Source: Sapria himalayana (lineage: Eukaryota; Streptophyta; Magnoliopsida; Malpighiales; Rafflesiaceae). From it: a stretch of 64,000 nt of DNA. Positions within the stretch are counted from its first letter, which is position 1, and the number at the start of each line of letters is the position of its first letter. Below, in pieces: positions 46,183-58,000 of the stretch. The stretch lies in the NCBI GenBank assembly GCA_029783825.1, contig JAREIK010002991.1, positions 1,253,137 to 1,317,136 on the forward strand. The letters are read 5' to 3'. The translations under genes were made by a program, and so were the position numbers. The notes under the pieces are model-generated. The model made no database searches and was not told where the DNA came from. It worked only from the letters and a program-made list of their open reading frames with translations.

Positions 46183-48246
46183 CTAGTCGGGAATAGGGCG
46201 ACTATTTATGGCATCTTCAAAGCGCCTGCAGGAGTCTGCTCTGAACTCCGAGCTCAACTCATTTTCTGATGCAGGGTAGTAGTCTTCTCTAAGCTGCACG
46301 TCCCTGAGATTAGGGTTTTGTATGAGGAACATCATGAAGTGTTCATAAGCCGTTCCATGGATGAACAATTTTCTCAAGCTTCTGCTTTCTGCAAGCAACC
46401 CCGCCGCAGGAAGGGACAAGCTTCTCTGGTTGACGTCTCTGTCGTGAGGAGGCCAATAATGGAGCTCTGTGAGATTCAAACTCCCAATTCCCCTGAGGAA
46501 AAACCTCTCCCACAGGCTTAGATCCATGTGCCCAGCTGGTGCAGTGAATGAGAACCCTATCGTGCTGCTGCAATTCAACTCCATCTTCGATAGTCGAGGG
46601 TAGCATGAAAGGTGACACAGCCCAAACGCAGAAGTCGGCCCTGGTTTGTGTTTCCCTCTGCAATCTCCTTCCACCCGCAGTCTTATCTCCTCCAAATTAG
46701 GGCAGTTCTGAAGCCCATAAGCCGCCAATGGAGTCAGAACTTCGTCTACGCCTATCCATAAGGTAAGACACTGGAGCCTGTTCCAACATTTGTTCGAAAA
46801 CCCATCATCCAGAGAGTATCTGACCTTCTTCTTCTTCCTTTCGTTCTCATCTTGGTCGTCGTCGTCGTCAGAATGTCTTGCATCGTCCCAGGCGCAGTCC
46901 ACGCACAGCCTCTCTATGCGATCACGAATTGGATCCAATGCGCGCAGAGAAAGAAGAGCATTGAGATTTTTGCAGGAGGAGATCTTGACGTCCAGTAGAG
47001 ACTCGGAGAGCAGACAGGCCATGGTTTTCATCCCCTTCACCGTTATGTTTCCGCATCCTTCGACCTCAAATTTCTCCAGTTTACAGCACCCCCTCCCAAT
47101 CTCTATCAATCCCATGTCAGTTAGATCCGCAGATTTCTTAATCGACAAAGAGCGAAGGTCTGCACAGAGGGCGATGCCGTCCAGTTTTGAATCCACTGCT
47201 GCGCATACCTCGTGAAAGTTCCCTAGCTTGAGCGTCTTCAACCTCGGGCACTTCGAGCTCAGTACTTGCAGAGCGTACGAGCTATGGAGGACGGGCTTGC
47301 AAACGTTGAGAACAAGCTCTTCCAGCAAAGGAAGTCCCGAGAACAGGTCGATCAGCGCTGGAATTCCAATGCTCGCATCTCCGCTATGCGATTGCTCATC
47401 GTCTGCATCAGCTCTCGCATTCTGAAACGCAGAGAGGTCGACGAGGTGCAGAACTGATAATTTCGGGCACGCGCTGGCTATGGCGAGCAAAGTATCGTCC
47501 TCTACGAACCCTACATAACTCGGATCGAACACGCAGGCAACGTAGAGCTTGACTAGGTTAGGGCAAGAAGAAGCAATCGCTTGGATCTCTTGAGATTTGA
47601 ATCCGTCGGATAGTGAAATGGTGAGGATATTCAAGCAGGTCAGTGAGCGCGACGCTGCGGGGTGCGCACGCAGGACGAGCGGGAGATCCTCCGTCCAGAA
47701 ATAGAAACTCGACAAATCGATGGACGTGAGCATCTCGCAGTGCTCGAACACGTGCGCAAAATCTTCCCCGAGCGGCATCGATGGCGGCCGTCGATGCCAG
47801 CGGATGAGCTTGAGATGCCTCAGGAATGGCCACTGGGGAAGCAGCAGCTGCAGAATGAACGGCGATCGAGCGTAGACCGTCAGCGACGTGACCATCGGGA
47901 ATGAAACGCCGAGCCGGTACGCGAGCAGGAAAGGGTCGACGAGCGAGTACGCATCCAGGAGATCACCGCCCCACGGCGAAACCAACGAGAGGTCCAGATT
48001 CGTGACGGATCGAAACCCTTGCGGGACCAGGTGGAGGTCCCGCGAGTTGCCCCGCAGCGTGAGGCTGGTGCGCGTGGCTCTTTCGAGAGAGAAGAACTTG
48101 CTGCTGGTCAGAGAGAGACTGTTTCTGGTCCGCGTATCGGTGATGGAAGCTACGATGCTTGATAACAATGCGTCGGGCAGATCGGTGATGATCGTGTTTC
48201 TGCTCATCGAATTGCTACGGCGGCCGGAACTGAAAACTCCGATCAT
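46183..48246 (-). CDS. MAX2: F-box/LRR protein MAX2 (D3 orthologue), strigolactone/karrikin signalling
   Basis: This single-exon gene encodes 687 residues from the first Met, or 674 from the Met at 48207, which matches the usual short N-terminus before the F-box (ITDLPDALLSSI). MAX2 is the F-box subunit of a nuclear SCF E3 ligase that, with D14 or KAI2 receptors, ubiquitinates SMXL/D53 repressors. The F-box spans about residues 20-60, followed by leucine-rich repeats to the C-terminus (SLSIKKSADLTDMGLIEIGR, DLSLWERFFLRGIGSLNL, FIHGTAYEHFMMFLIQNPNL). An acidic then Lys-rich loop (DDDDDQDENERKKKK) is the usual variable insert. The C-terminal helix ends in Asp, as in rice D3. Length matches the family (about 690-720) and no frameshift is seen. 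It converges on the kinase with 203 bp between stops. Confidence 0.95.
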   Translation of the reverse strand: MIGVFSSGRRSNSMSRNTIITDLPDALLSSIVASITDTRTRNSLSLTSSKFFSLERATRTSLTLRGNSRDLHLVPQGFRSVTNLDLSLVSPWGGDLLDAYSLVDPFLLAYRLGVSFPMVTSLTVYARSPFILQLLLPQWPFLRHLKLIRWHRRPPSMPLGEDFAHVFEHCEMLTSIDLSSFYFWTEDLPLVLRAHPAASRSLTCLNILTISLSDGFKSQEIQAIASSCPNLVKLYVACVFDPSYVGFVEDDTLLAIASACPKLSVLHLVDLSAFQNARADADDEQSHSGDASIGIPALIDLFSGLPLLEELVLNVCKPVLHSSYALQVLSSKCPRLKTLKLGNFHEVCAAVDSKLDGIALCADLRSLSIKKSADLTDMGLIEIGRGCCKLEKFEVEGCGNITVKGMKTMACLLSESLLDVKISSCKNLNALLSLRALDPIRDRIERLCVDCAWDDARHSDDDDDQDENERKKKKVRYSLDDGFSNKCWNRLQCLTLWIGVDEVLTPLAAYGLQNCPNLEEIRLRVEGDCRGKHKPGPTSAFGLCHLSCYPRLSKMELNCSSTIGFSFTAPAGHMDLSLWERFFLRGIGSLNLTELHYWPPHDRDVNQRSLSLPAAGLLAESRSLRKLFIHGTAYEHFMMFLIQNPNLRDVQLREDYYPASENELSSEFRADSCRRFEDAINSRPIPD

Positions 48247-48547
48247 CCCCTTTCCTTCTGCATGCCATCAGTTCCTCCATGTTTGATATTTTCCCTGCTG
48301 TGGTTTTGTTTGTGCTTATCCCAAACTTTCTTGACAAGTGTGGCTGCCTTCTGGATTTCGAGATTCGGGATCCGAGATTTTGCTTTTGCAAGTCAACTGC
48401 CGCGGCGGCTCGAGCTTCTTGAGGTTGATGATGATCAGAACAAAGTAATACTTCGCAAAATGACAAAAAAAAAAAAATCTTAAATATTATTTTATAAAAA
48501 AAAAACTGTCAATTTTTGGTTGATCTTATTATTAATTCTGTGTTGGG

Positions 48548-48888
48548 GTGTTTTGTTTTTTTTTTGTTTTTTTTTTATTTTTTTGTTTTTTTTTGTTTTT
48601 ATTTATTTTATTATCTTTTATTTTATTATTTTATTATATTTTATTTTTTTTTGTTTTCTTTATTTTTTTTTGTTTTTTTTGTTTTTTTGTTTTTTTTTTG
48701 TTTTTTGTTTTTTTTTGTTTTTTTTTTGTTTTTTTTTGTTTTTTTTGTTTTTTTTTGTTTTTGTTATTTTTGTTATTTTTTTATTTTTTTATTTTTTTAT
48801 TTTTTTATTTTTTTATTTTTTTATTTTTTTATTTTTTTATTTTTTATTTTTTTATTTTTTTATTTTTTTATTTTTTTATTTTTTTATT

Positions 48889-48919
<31 letters not shown>

Positions 48920-49075
48920 GTTTTTTTTATTTTTTTTATTTTTTTTTATTTTTTTATTATTTTATTATTTTTTTTGTTTTTTTTTGTTTTTTTTTTTATT
49001 TTTTATTATTATTTTTTGTTTTATTTGTTTATTTTTATTATTATTATTATTATTATTATTTTTTATTTTTTTTCG
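48548..49075. repeat. T-rich low-complexity array
   Basis: T7-T9 runs are separated by single G or A, with an 8-bp period (A followed by seven T) from about 48778 to 48905, and a TTA run near 49035. Phe-rich ORFs of 181-197 codons in all three + frames are artefacts. Confidence 0.9.
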
Positions 49076-49211
49076 GTGTTGGGTTTAAGATGAATGTGAT
49101 GGCATTTAATTAATTATTAAATTATTTTCATTTTATTTATTTTAACAAATTGTACAAGGTATAACTTGAGACCAGAAGATTTGAAGACCCACGCTGTATT
49201 TGACATGAAGC

Positions 49212-49562
49212 TAGACGGAGGTATCCAAATGGGTCACTGTCCAGCAGCAAAACATGGGCCCATAATAAATGGCCCATGAGCCATGACATGGCATGACATG
49301 ATTAGAACCATGCATAGAATAGTGTCAGGCTAGCTTGTGACACATCTTTGATGATGATGGGCTAGAGTTTATGATCCATGTGCCACAAAATATGTGGCAA
49401 GACACAACATCGCTCGTCAGACCATGTGGGTTGGTTCTGACTTGGATAGTCAGCTTGGGCTAGCCTGGACATGACCCATTCTAGCCTAGGATGAACCTTG
49501 ACCAGCTTAAGTTCAAGTCGAGTTTGGGTTTGGTTTTGGTACAACCCATTTAACACCTCTAT
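49212..49562 (+). mobile_element. Degenerate family 1 relic
   Basis: The left side reads GGAGGTATCCAAATGGG and the right end CATTTAACACCTCTA. Internal GCTAGCCT/CATGACC motifs are as in other decayed copies. No duplication was found. Confidence 0.45.
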
Positions 49563-49776
49563 GATTAGTATAGTTTTTGATTTTTTTTTTTGGTACAACC
49601 CTTGTTTGCGTCTATTATGTATATTATATGTACAATTAAGGTTTTAATTGCAATCTAGTATAGTCTCCCCTGTGTGGATCTTCAAGAGTTTTATTTTGCT
49701 ATGAGAGCTGTCTATTGGCTGAAGAAATATGTCATAAGTGCTCTTCTGTATTAGCAACACCTTCTGAGCAGCCCTT

Positions 49777-50424
49777 CTAAGAAGCACGGACACTGACATG
49801 GACACGGGGATACTACACGGCAGGATACGGGTACACGGTAAATTCTAAAAAATTAGGATACGGATACGGCTAGGATATTGAATGATAAAAAAAATAAAAT
49901 TAAAAATGAAAATTATTTTTTTTATAAATATTAGGTATTTTATAAAATAAATTAAATTAAATTAAAATATTTTATTATATAAAATAAATATATATTGTTT
50001 ATTTTATAAAATAAAAATAATGTATTTTATTTTATTTTATAAGATAATATTTATAATTATTTTATTTTATAAAATAATATTTTATAATTATATCATATAA
50101 AAATATATATTTTTTATTTTATAAAATAAAAATATTTTATTTTATGTCACATCCCCACACAAATACGCCCGCCCCTGCCTCCCCATCAAATTGCGCCCCG
50201 CCCCCTGCCAGTGTCCAACTTCGCCCATGCAGCAACGTTGGCTACCCGACATCGTCGTTCGTCGGGCACTATCGACACTGATATGGCTGCCGATACAACC
50301 ATCCGATACGCCACGTGGCATATCAGATATGGATTGATCAATGATACGCGGACACGTATCCGTGCCGTGTCTAGGTGTCAGACACGTGGACACGACTGTA
50401 GGGAGCCGTGTCCGTACTTCCTTG
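49777..50424 (-). mobile_element. Family 2 hAT-like element, inverted
   Basis: It starts CTAAGAAGCACGGACAC and ends GTGTCCGTACTTCCTTG. The palindrome region at 50305-50324 contains GCCACGTGGC. The flanks CAGCCCTT and CTACCCTC match at only 5 of 8, so it is older or mutated. It lies about 1 kb upstream of the L1 start. Confidence 0.75.
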
Positions 50425-50639
50425 CTACCCTCTAATAATCTGAATAGGACCGACATGGGAGTCACCTTTGATGAGTGTAGCTTTCATAAGCATAAAAGTC
50501 ATTGGAAGGCTCAATATCCTAAGTTGAGAAATCAGAATCAATCGAAGCAGCAACATCTAGCTTAGAAGCATAGCAAACATACACAATCTAATGCTACTAG
50601 ACCACCTCGAAGCTATGGTAAGAAACATGGCTCCCACTC

Positions 50640-50825
50640 GACTTCAATGTCAACCGGTTGACTTAATAGGTCAACTGGTATGCAGGTGATAGAAATTAGA
50701 ACTACTGACGGGAGATTACGGGTTCGAATCATGGGTGGTGTAACATAGGATAGGAGGCATGAGAATAAGTCTCGACCCTTGTCCAAGTGTGAAAACTATA
50801 TTCCCTGATGAGCAAAATGGACAAT
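50640..50825 (+). mobile_element. Possible tRNA-derived SINE
   Basis: GGGTTCGAATC (about 50719) resembles a Pol III box B, with TTAATAGGTCAACTGGTATG as a candidate box A upstream. It is followed by a GTGTGC-rich tract. No clear duplication was seen. Confidence 0.35.
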
Positions 50826-50826
50826 A

Positions 50827-50937
50827 TGTGTGTACGTGTGCGTTCGTTTGTGTGCGTGTGTGTGTGAGTGCGTGTGTGTGTGAGTGCGTGTGTTTGTGCG
50901 TGTGTGCGTGTGTGCGTGTGTGCGTGTGTTTGTGTGT
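50827..50937. repeat. GTGTGC/GTGT-rich microsatellite
   Basis: Imperfect GTGTGC, GTGC and GTGT repeats span about 110 bp. Overlapping His- and Cys-rich ORFs are artefacts. Confidence 0.85.
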
Positions 50938-51451
50938 AAACAAAGATATTGCATTGCATATGATCATAAGTAATTATGTAGTGTGTGATGATAATTAAAT
51001 ATCCACTAATATATATGTTTAATTAATTTGGATTAATGATATTTACATAAAAAAATAATTTGCTCTCGCAAACGTTACATGTTTTTAAATAATTAACAAA
51101 AAATATTATGTTACAAATTTACATAATTTTATAATGTAAATTGTAGCATCTTTCTTTTCCCTCTCTACCCTATCTCTCTCTCTATCTCTCTCTCTCTTTA
51201 CATGCACATATAAGGTTTAATAAAATATTATTATTTTTTAATGTTGACGTGTACAAGTATGGGGGTAATATCGTGACTGTCATTTATTATGTACCTAAAT
51301 ACAAATATTATATTATTTGTCTATAATGTTTATATGAATTATTTTAATTTTTTAACACAATTCTCCCTCGGTCGAGCTCGGAGTCTGGTCATCCGCTTCG
51401 CTTGGGTCCTCGGTCAGGCACGCGCTGGCACTGCGGCCTCATCTCTACAGA

Positions 51452-52084
51452 ATGATACCCAAGTCTATTTTCTCTTCCACCGTTCGCCGATGCTCTCCTT
51501 GCTTGCTGCCAGATTGCTGGCGTTGTCGTTTTGTGCTAAATGGGAGATTGCTTTGTTCTGATTCTTCAAAACCAAGTAAATCTGCTACCGATTTTGCGAA
51601 GGATGATTTACAGCCCATACCAATTCGACCTGTTTCATACCCATTGAAGCCCAAAGATCAGCTCCCTAAAGCTGAAATTGATGGCGCCTCCGATAAGGCG
51701 GCAGTATTATCTGCTCGGAACATATCCAAAGATAAGCCAAAGGAGGCTTCGTATTCCGCGCCCCCCGACTCCCGCGTGAGTTGGACACGGGAGGATATCC
51801 GATATGTTAAAGATGTTGCCCCTATAAGCCCCGTTTCCTATCCTGCGCGGACTGCACCACTGCCGGATGATAGAATTGAAGGTGAACCAGAAATAGAGGA
51901 GGAGAAAAGTAATGGAGCTCTGGAGAGGGAGAGAGCGAGAATCGAACGTGTGGACCATGCGCGGAGGTGGGCTTTTAGAACGGACAAGGAGGAAGTCGTG
52001 GTGCCTTTTCCCCGCTTAATTCATCCCATAAAAAAAGAGAAGATGCCTCTTCTGGAGCTGAAGGACGCCATTAGGGAGGTCAAG
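51452..52084 (+). CDS. L1 exon 1 (presequence, N-terminal extension)
   Basis: It begins MIPKSIFSSTVRRC and ends LLELKDAIREVK. The donor is GTTGGA, phase 0. Apparent coding beyond 52084 (VGIRVFFFVLIF) is intron. The ATG is the first in the frame that gives a targeting-like N-terminus. Confidence 0.88.
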
Positions 52085-55000
52085 GTTGGAATACGAGTTT
52101 TTTTTTTTGTTCTAATTTTCTTGCTCGATATCATGCCTCCATGGTAATTTGAATTGATTTCCACCCAATTGACCTGGCTTGTTTTAGTTATAGCTACGTT
52201 CTTTTTTTTGGCCTCCTAATAATTGGTGTAGGCTAATTCCCGGAAGAGTTTTGATGAGACTGTTGAAGCACATGCAAGATTGGGCATTAGCAAATCTCGT
52301 TCTGATCTGGTCAGCTTCCTTTTATCCATATAAATCCCCATGCTCACCGTTTTTCTTTGGCATGAATGTGCATTGCAACTCGTGGATTACTTGTTGAGTT
52401 TGTTTATTGATTGCTTCTAGTTTGTCCAACTCTATGCTTGTTCTGCCTCAAGCGCACATTGTACACCAACCATCTGTTTTTCATTTTCTACTTCAAGCAT
52501 GGGTTAGTTTTTTTCCCATGGAGAGGGGATGATCTCATCTAGTTTTCCAAACTCTAATTTCTCAATGTGGCCCATGAAATGTGGTAAATCAGATTGACTT
52601 GTGGTGGATGAGCTTGTTAGATAGTCATTCCACATTATTCTCACATGAATAGGTTGTTTAGTTGAGTTTTTTAAAAAATATGAGTTATTTACATATGAAA
52701 TAGATTGAGCATTGGTGTGATGCCAGGTATATTTGTCCAAAATTTTTAGGTCTTGGATTTGAGATAGAGATGTCAAACAGGCCGCGCGGCCTGGGCACGC
52801 CTCGAAGCCCATCATGGTCCAAGACTTTGCTAGGGCCCGTTTTGGGTAGATCCTCGGCACAACTCGTCCTGTGCCATGCCAAGGGAATATGGCCCGCATG
52901 CTGTGCTAGGCTAAGAAGCACGGACACGAACACGGACACAGGGATACGACACGGCAGGATACGGGGATACGGTAAATTTTAAAAAACTAGGATACGGATA
53001 CGGCTAGAATATGACATGATAAAAAAAATAAAAATAAAAAATATTAATTATAAATATTAGGTATTTTATAAAATTCATTAAATTAAATTAAATTAAAATA
53101 TTTTATTATATAAAATAAATATATATTATTTATTTTATAAAATAAAAATATTTTATTTTATTTTATTAAAATATTTTATTTTATTTTATAAAAATATTTT
53201 ATTTTATGCACATCCCCACACAAATACGCCCGTCCCTGCCTCCCCCATAAGCACGCCTTCCCCTGTCTCTCCCCTTAATTCGTGCCGTCCCTGCCTCTCC
53301 CATCAAATCGTACCGTCCCTTCCTCTTCCCTCAAATCGTGCCTGCTCATGCTTCTCCCTCAAATCACGTCCGCTCCCTGCCTCATCCTCAAATCGCGCCC
53401 GCCCCCTGCCTCACCCTCAAATCGCGCCCGTCCCCTGCCAATGGCCAACGTCGCCCATGCGACTATGTTGGCCACCATCCGATACGCAACGTGGTATATC
53501 GGATACGGATTGTGCAATGATACGCCACGTGGCGTATGGGACACGTATTCGTGCCGTGTCCGTGTCGTGTCCATGTGTCAGGGTTTCGGACACGTGGACA
53601 TGGCTGTAGGAAGCCGTGTCCGTGCTTTCTTGGTGTTAGGTACGACTCGGGTGCCTGGCACGTGCCATGGCACGGGCGATGGTGCAATGAGCGACGCACA
53701 ATGGGCGACACAACAACCTTCGATGGGGGACAACGCCATGATGCCCGACGGGCGATGGTGGCGCTCAATTCCAATTATCTAATTCTAGGTTAAGAATTAT
53801 CTTTAACCTAGAACTGGCCCGAATCAGCTTGAATCCTGGCTAATTTCTAGTCACGAGCAATGCCGGCCTGGCATGATCCGTTTGACACATGTAATTTGAG
53901 ATTCATCAAATAAAGTTTTTTTGATTTTTGAGAATAAGACTATTGAGATATTAATTTCTTTCAGATCTCTTGCTAAGTAAAAGTCTTGTATATTCGGTAC
54001 TATCTTCTTTTATGTACATACGAGGATTCAATATAAAGCTTAGGGCTCGTTTGATAAAACTAAAAAAATTAAGTACTAAAAAATAAGTACTGAAAAATTA
54101 AGACTGAATTTTATAAGTATTAAATTTATATTGAAAAATTATTTGATAAATTATTGTTAATTAAATACTAAATATAAACATATTATTTGATAATTATAAA
54201 AGTTGAATATTGAAAATAATATATTTTATATATCTATCATTATTATAATTATATTATATATTATCTAATATAAATAAAATTTCAAATGAAATTTTTTTAT
54301 CACTACAATTATTAATTATTAAAAAAATACTAAAAATTATCCATAAATAAATCATAAATCTAAACAAGAAATAAAAATATTTAAAAAATAATAAATAAAA
54401 TTTAAACTCTTTAAAATTATCAAAAAATTTAATATAAAAATAAAAATTAATGAACAACTAGTTGATTTGTTATTTTTTCTCTTAAATTAATTATGAAAGA
54501 GGATTATGATTAGGGTTTGTGGTGACAGTGAAAGGAGGATGAGAAGAATACAGATTCACAAACTGAACTGTAACGTAAATGTGAAAACGAAAAAAAATAA
54601 AAAAATAGATCAAAATTGTAATTTAAAAAAAATTATCGAAAATTTTTAGCCTTCAACAATAAGTATGTCTCAACATATGTAAAATTTTTAATGAATTTTT
54701 ACTTAAAATTTTAAATTTTCAGTTCCTAATATTTTTTTATCAAACACACTTAAAATTTCAAACCATTGAAAATTAAAAATTTCAATAGTTTAAAGATTTT
54801 AAGTACATTATTAAATATTTCCTTATTATCCGGCAAAGGTGCTACATTCTTTCACACAATTAGGTTTTAGGGGGAACATGTTTCCTCACGTGGCCTAGAC
54901 ATGGATATAATATTTTTATGCAAACTAAGCATTGGTATTTATGTTTCAAATAGCGAATAATTTTTTGTTTAATCATGTTGTCTTGTGGGACTTTCTAGGG

Positions 55001-58000
55001 GTTGAAAAATTATTTGATAATTTAAATTCTTCATGGAATTTGACAAATTCGTAATCATCAAACTCACTCATGATTATGATGAATATTTTTTATATAAAAT
55101 TCAATTTCTTTGTCAAATTTAATTTTAAATTTTATAGAATTTTATAAAAATATTACTCTTGGCACAAGTCTATTCTTAATTGATGTGGTGTGTATTGCTT
55201 TACTATTTTATCATTTATAATTTTTTTATAATTTTTTTTTTTAAAGATGATGATAATGTATGTTCTATAACTGTTAATTGAATGAATATGTAATATTTTC
55301 TGATGTATGTTAATTTATATTTCAATTTTAATTTAAAAGATTTAATGAATTAATTTATATTATATAATTATATATATAATATAATATAATATAATATTAT
55401 ATTATATTATATATATTTTTTTGCAAATTACACTGGCACTGCTAGTATGCCACAATACCACTCAGTGAATGTCAGATTGGGCAGTGAACCAGTGAATGCA
55501 GTGGCCACAGGCTCATAGCCCACCTGTCACTGCAGCCTGCTGGGCTGCTGCCTGCTGTGGGCCTGGGAGCCAGGGCAGCCCAGTGCCTGGTGCCGTGGAC
55601 CAACTAGGCCTGCTGGGGGCTGGGCTTATGGCCTGGCTCGCACCTGGGCTAGCCTTCTCTCAATTTTTTCCTTCTCTACTTGACCTGGCATTGTCTGGCA
55701 TGACCCAGTTTTAAATCGAGCATACGTGCTTTGTCATGCCTTCATTTTTCCAACTATGTCGGCATGCAAGGTTGCAAGAATGCATATATCGTTACATTGG
55801 GCCTGGGATGTGGGCTTGGTTGGCCATCAGACAAATGTGCTGTGTTGGGCTATATCAAATTTGAGATACGTTGTGCCAACATGATTCGTTTGACACCTTA
55901 TATGTGATGTATAAATAAATACATTTTTTATTAATATTTTTTAATATGATCACTAAAAAATTCATTCAATTTATGATTATAATTTTAATCACTCCATAAT
56001 ATAATATAATAATTTTATTTTGAGTATTCTCATGTTATATTGTTTAAATTTTCATGAATATTTACATGCATACTTATCTAGTAAATATCAATAGTGCAAT
56101 ATGATAATCATTATAAATTTTTTATTGAATAAGATTATAATTATTTTTTATATGATTTAATTTCTTATAAAAAAAATTAAAGATGAAATAAATATTAGTA
56201 TCAGAAAAATCACAGATAATTAGTTATAAACAAAGGTATAATTTTATTATTGTATTGTATTCAAAAATAATGAAAGGTTTTTAAAATATTTATAAAGATA
56301 AGATTGTTCCTCCAGTTTAAAAATGTAGGTATATTTGTTGTTTATATTGATAGATGTGTCAATCGGGGTGCATTGCCTAGCCACGGGCTGCGGCATAACA
56401 CTATTCAATTGTGCATGCCCTTGCTCGGTGACATGGAAATTGCCGTGCTGCGCTGGGGAGCAAGGAAGCATGGACACGACTCCCAACAGTCATGTCCATG
56501 TGTCCGAAACCTGGACACGACACAGATACGGCACGAATACGTGTCCGATACGCCACGTGGCGTATCGGATGGTTGCGTCGGCAGCCGTATCCACGTCTAT
56601 AGTGCTCGACGTCCGACGATGTCGTTGGCCACTGGCAGGGGGCGGGCGCGATTTGAGGGGAGAGGCAGGGGCGGCGCGATTTGAGGGGAGTGGCAGGGAC
56701 GACACGATTTGAGGGGAGAGGCAGGGGCGTCACGATTTGAGGGGAGAGGCAGGGGCGGCACGATTTGAGGGGAGAGGCAAGGGCGGGCGGGTGTGATTGA
56801 GGGGAGAGGCAGGGTCGGGCGGGCGTGCTTGACGGGAGAGGCAGGGGCATAAAATAAAATATTTTTATAAAATAAAATAAAAAAAATATATTTTTATATA
56901 ATATAATTATAAAATATTATCTTATAAAATAAAATAAATATAAATATTATCTTATAAAATAAAATAAAATAAAATATTTTTATTTTATAAAATAAATAAT
57001 ATATATTTATTTTATATAATAAAATATTTTAATTTAATTTAATTTAATAAATTTTATAAAATACCTAATATTTATAATTAATAATTTTTATTTTTATTTT
57101 TATTTTTATTTTTTTATTATGTCGTATCCTAGCCGTATCCGTATCTTAGTTTTTTAAAATTTGCCGTGTCCCTGTATCATGTCGTGTCGTATCCCCGTGT
57201 TCGTGTCCGTGCTTCTTAGCTGGGGAGAGCCATGATGCCTCATGTCGGGCCAGGCACAACCTGCATGCCTGGCCCGATGGCATGGTTCACTGGTCTAGGT
57301 ACACATGACCTGCTAAAAGGTACGAGTCAAGTTCAGTCGGGTGACATCCCAAAGGGGTGGGTTATTTTTTAGCTAGCCATGTAAGTCATCTTGTTTATGT
57401 GGCCGATTGTAATTAACTAACCACTTAAGCTGTCCATCCATTCCATTTTCACTCAATGTTCTTCTGATAGTGATGGGATGACCTGTTTGTTCTTGTTCCG
57501 TGCTAGGCATAACACAAAAATCATAATCTGTCATGTCCTGTGCGTCATGGTGGCATGACCTTGCCACACTCAATCAGTTTGTGCAGTCATGGCATGACCC
57601 TTTTGAGATCTTTATATATTGAGAAAATTCTTGTTGTAAGTAAAATATCAACAAAGTGATATTAAAATCACAAGTGTTCATAATTCTTAAAAGAAAGTGA
57701 AAATCAAAAATTTCTTCACATGTCAAAGCATATGAAAAATTGATTTAATTTGAATTTGTTATGAAAAATATAAAACTAATAATTAATTATTCTAATAATG
57801 TATATAATATTTGGTTTTAAATATTATTATATAATTCATGTTTTTTTTTAATTATCATTAAAGAATTATTGATATTATTTATGTTATATTTTCAGATTTT
57901 CATGCTTTCAAGAAGAAGTTGAATGTGCACTTATTTGATCTCCATTAAGTGCAGATAGTACGTGGTACCTTATCTCTGCCGCACGGGGATAAAAAGGTAA

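Larger units (their letters stand above)
48484..51451. other. Divergent intergenic region between MAX2 and L1
   Basis: It holds the 5' flanks of both genes, the T-tract (48548-49075), a family 1 relic (about 49212-49562), a family 2 element (49777-50424), a possible SINE (about 50640-50825) and a GTGTGC-rich tract (50827-50937). A core promoter could not be pinned for either gene. Confidence 0.7.
52310..57954 (+). other. L1 intron 2 (5.6 kb)
   Basis: It holds two nested family 1/family 2 pairs (52765-53893, 56351-57614), a GC-rich relic at about 55430-55900 and AT-rich sequence (53910-55400) without recognisable features. Confidence 0.75.

Noticed and set aside
46318..48483. Several + strand ORFs of 60-141 codons
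   Set aside because: They are antisense shadows of the MAX2 coding region and its 5' flank.
48516..49113. Three overlapping Phe-rich ORFs of 181-197 codons
   Set aside because: These are low-complexity T-tract translations; every frame is open because of TTT/TTA/TTG codons.
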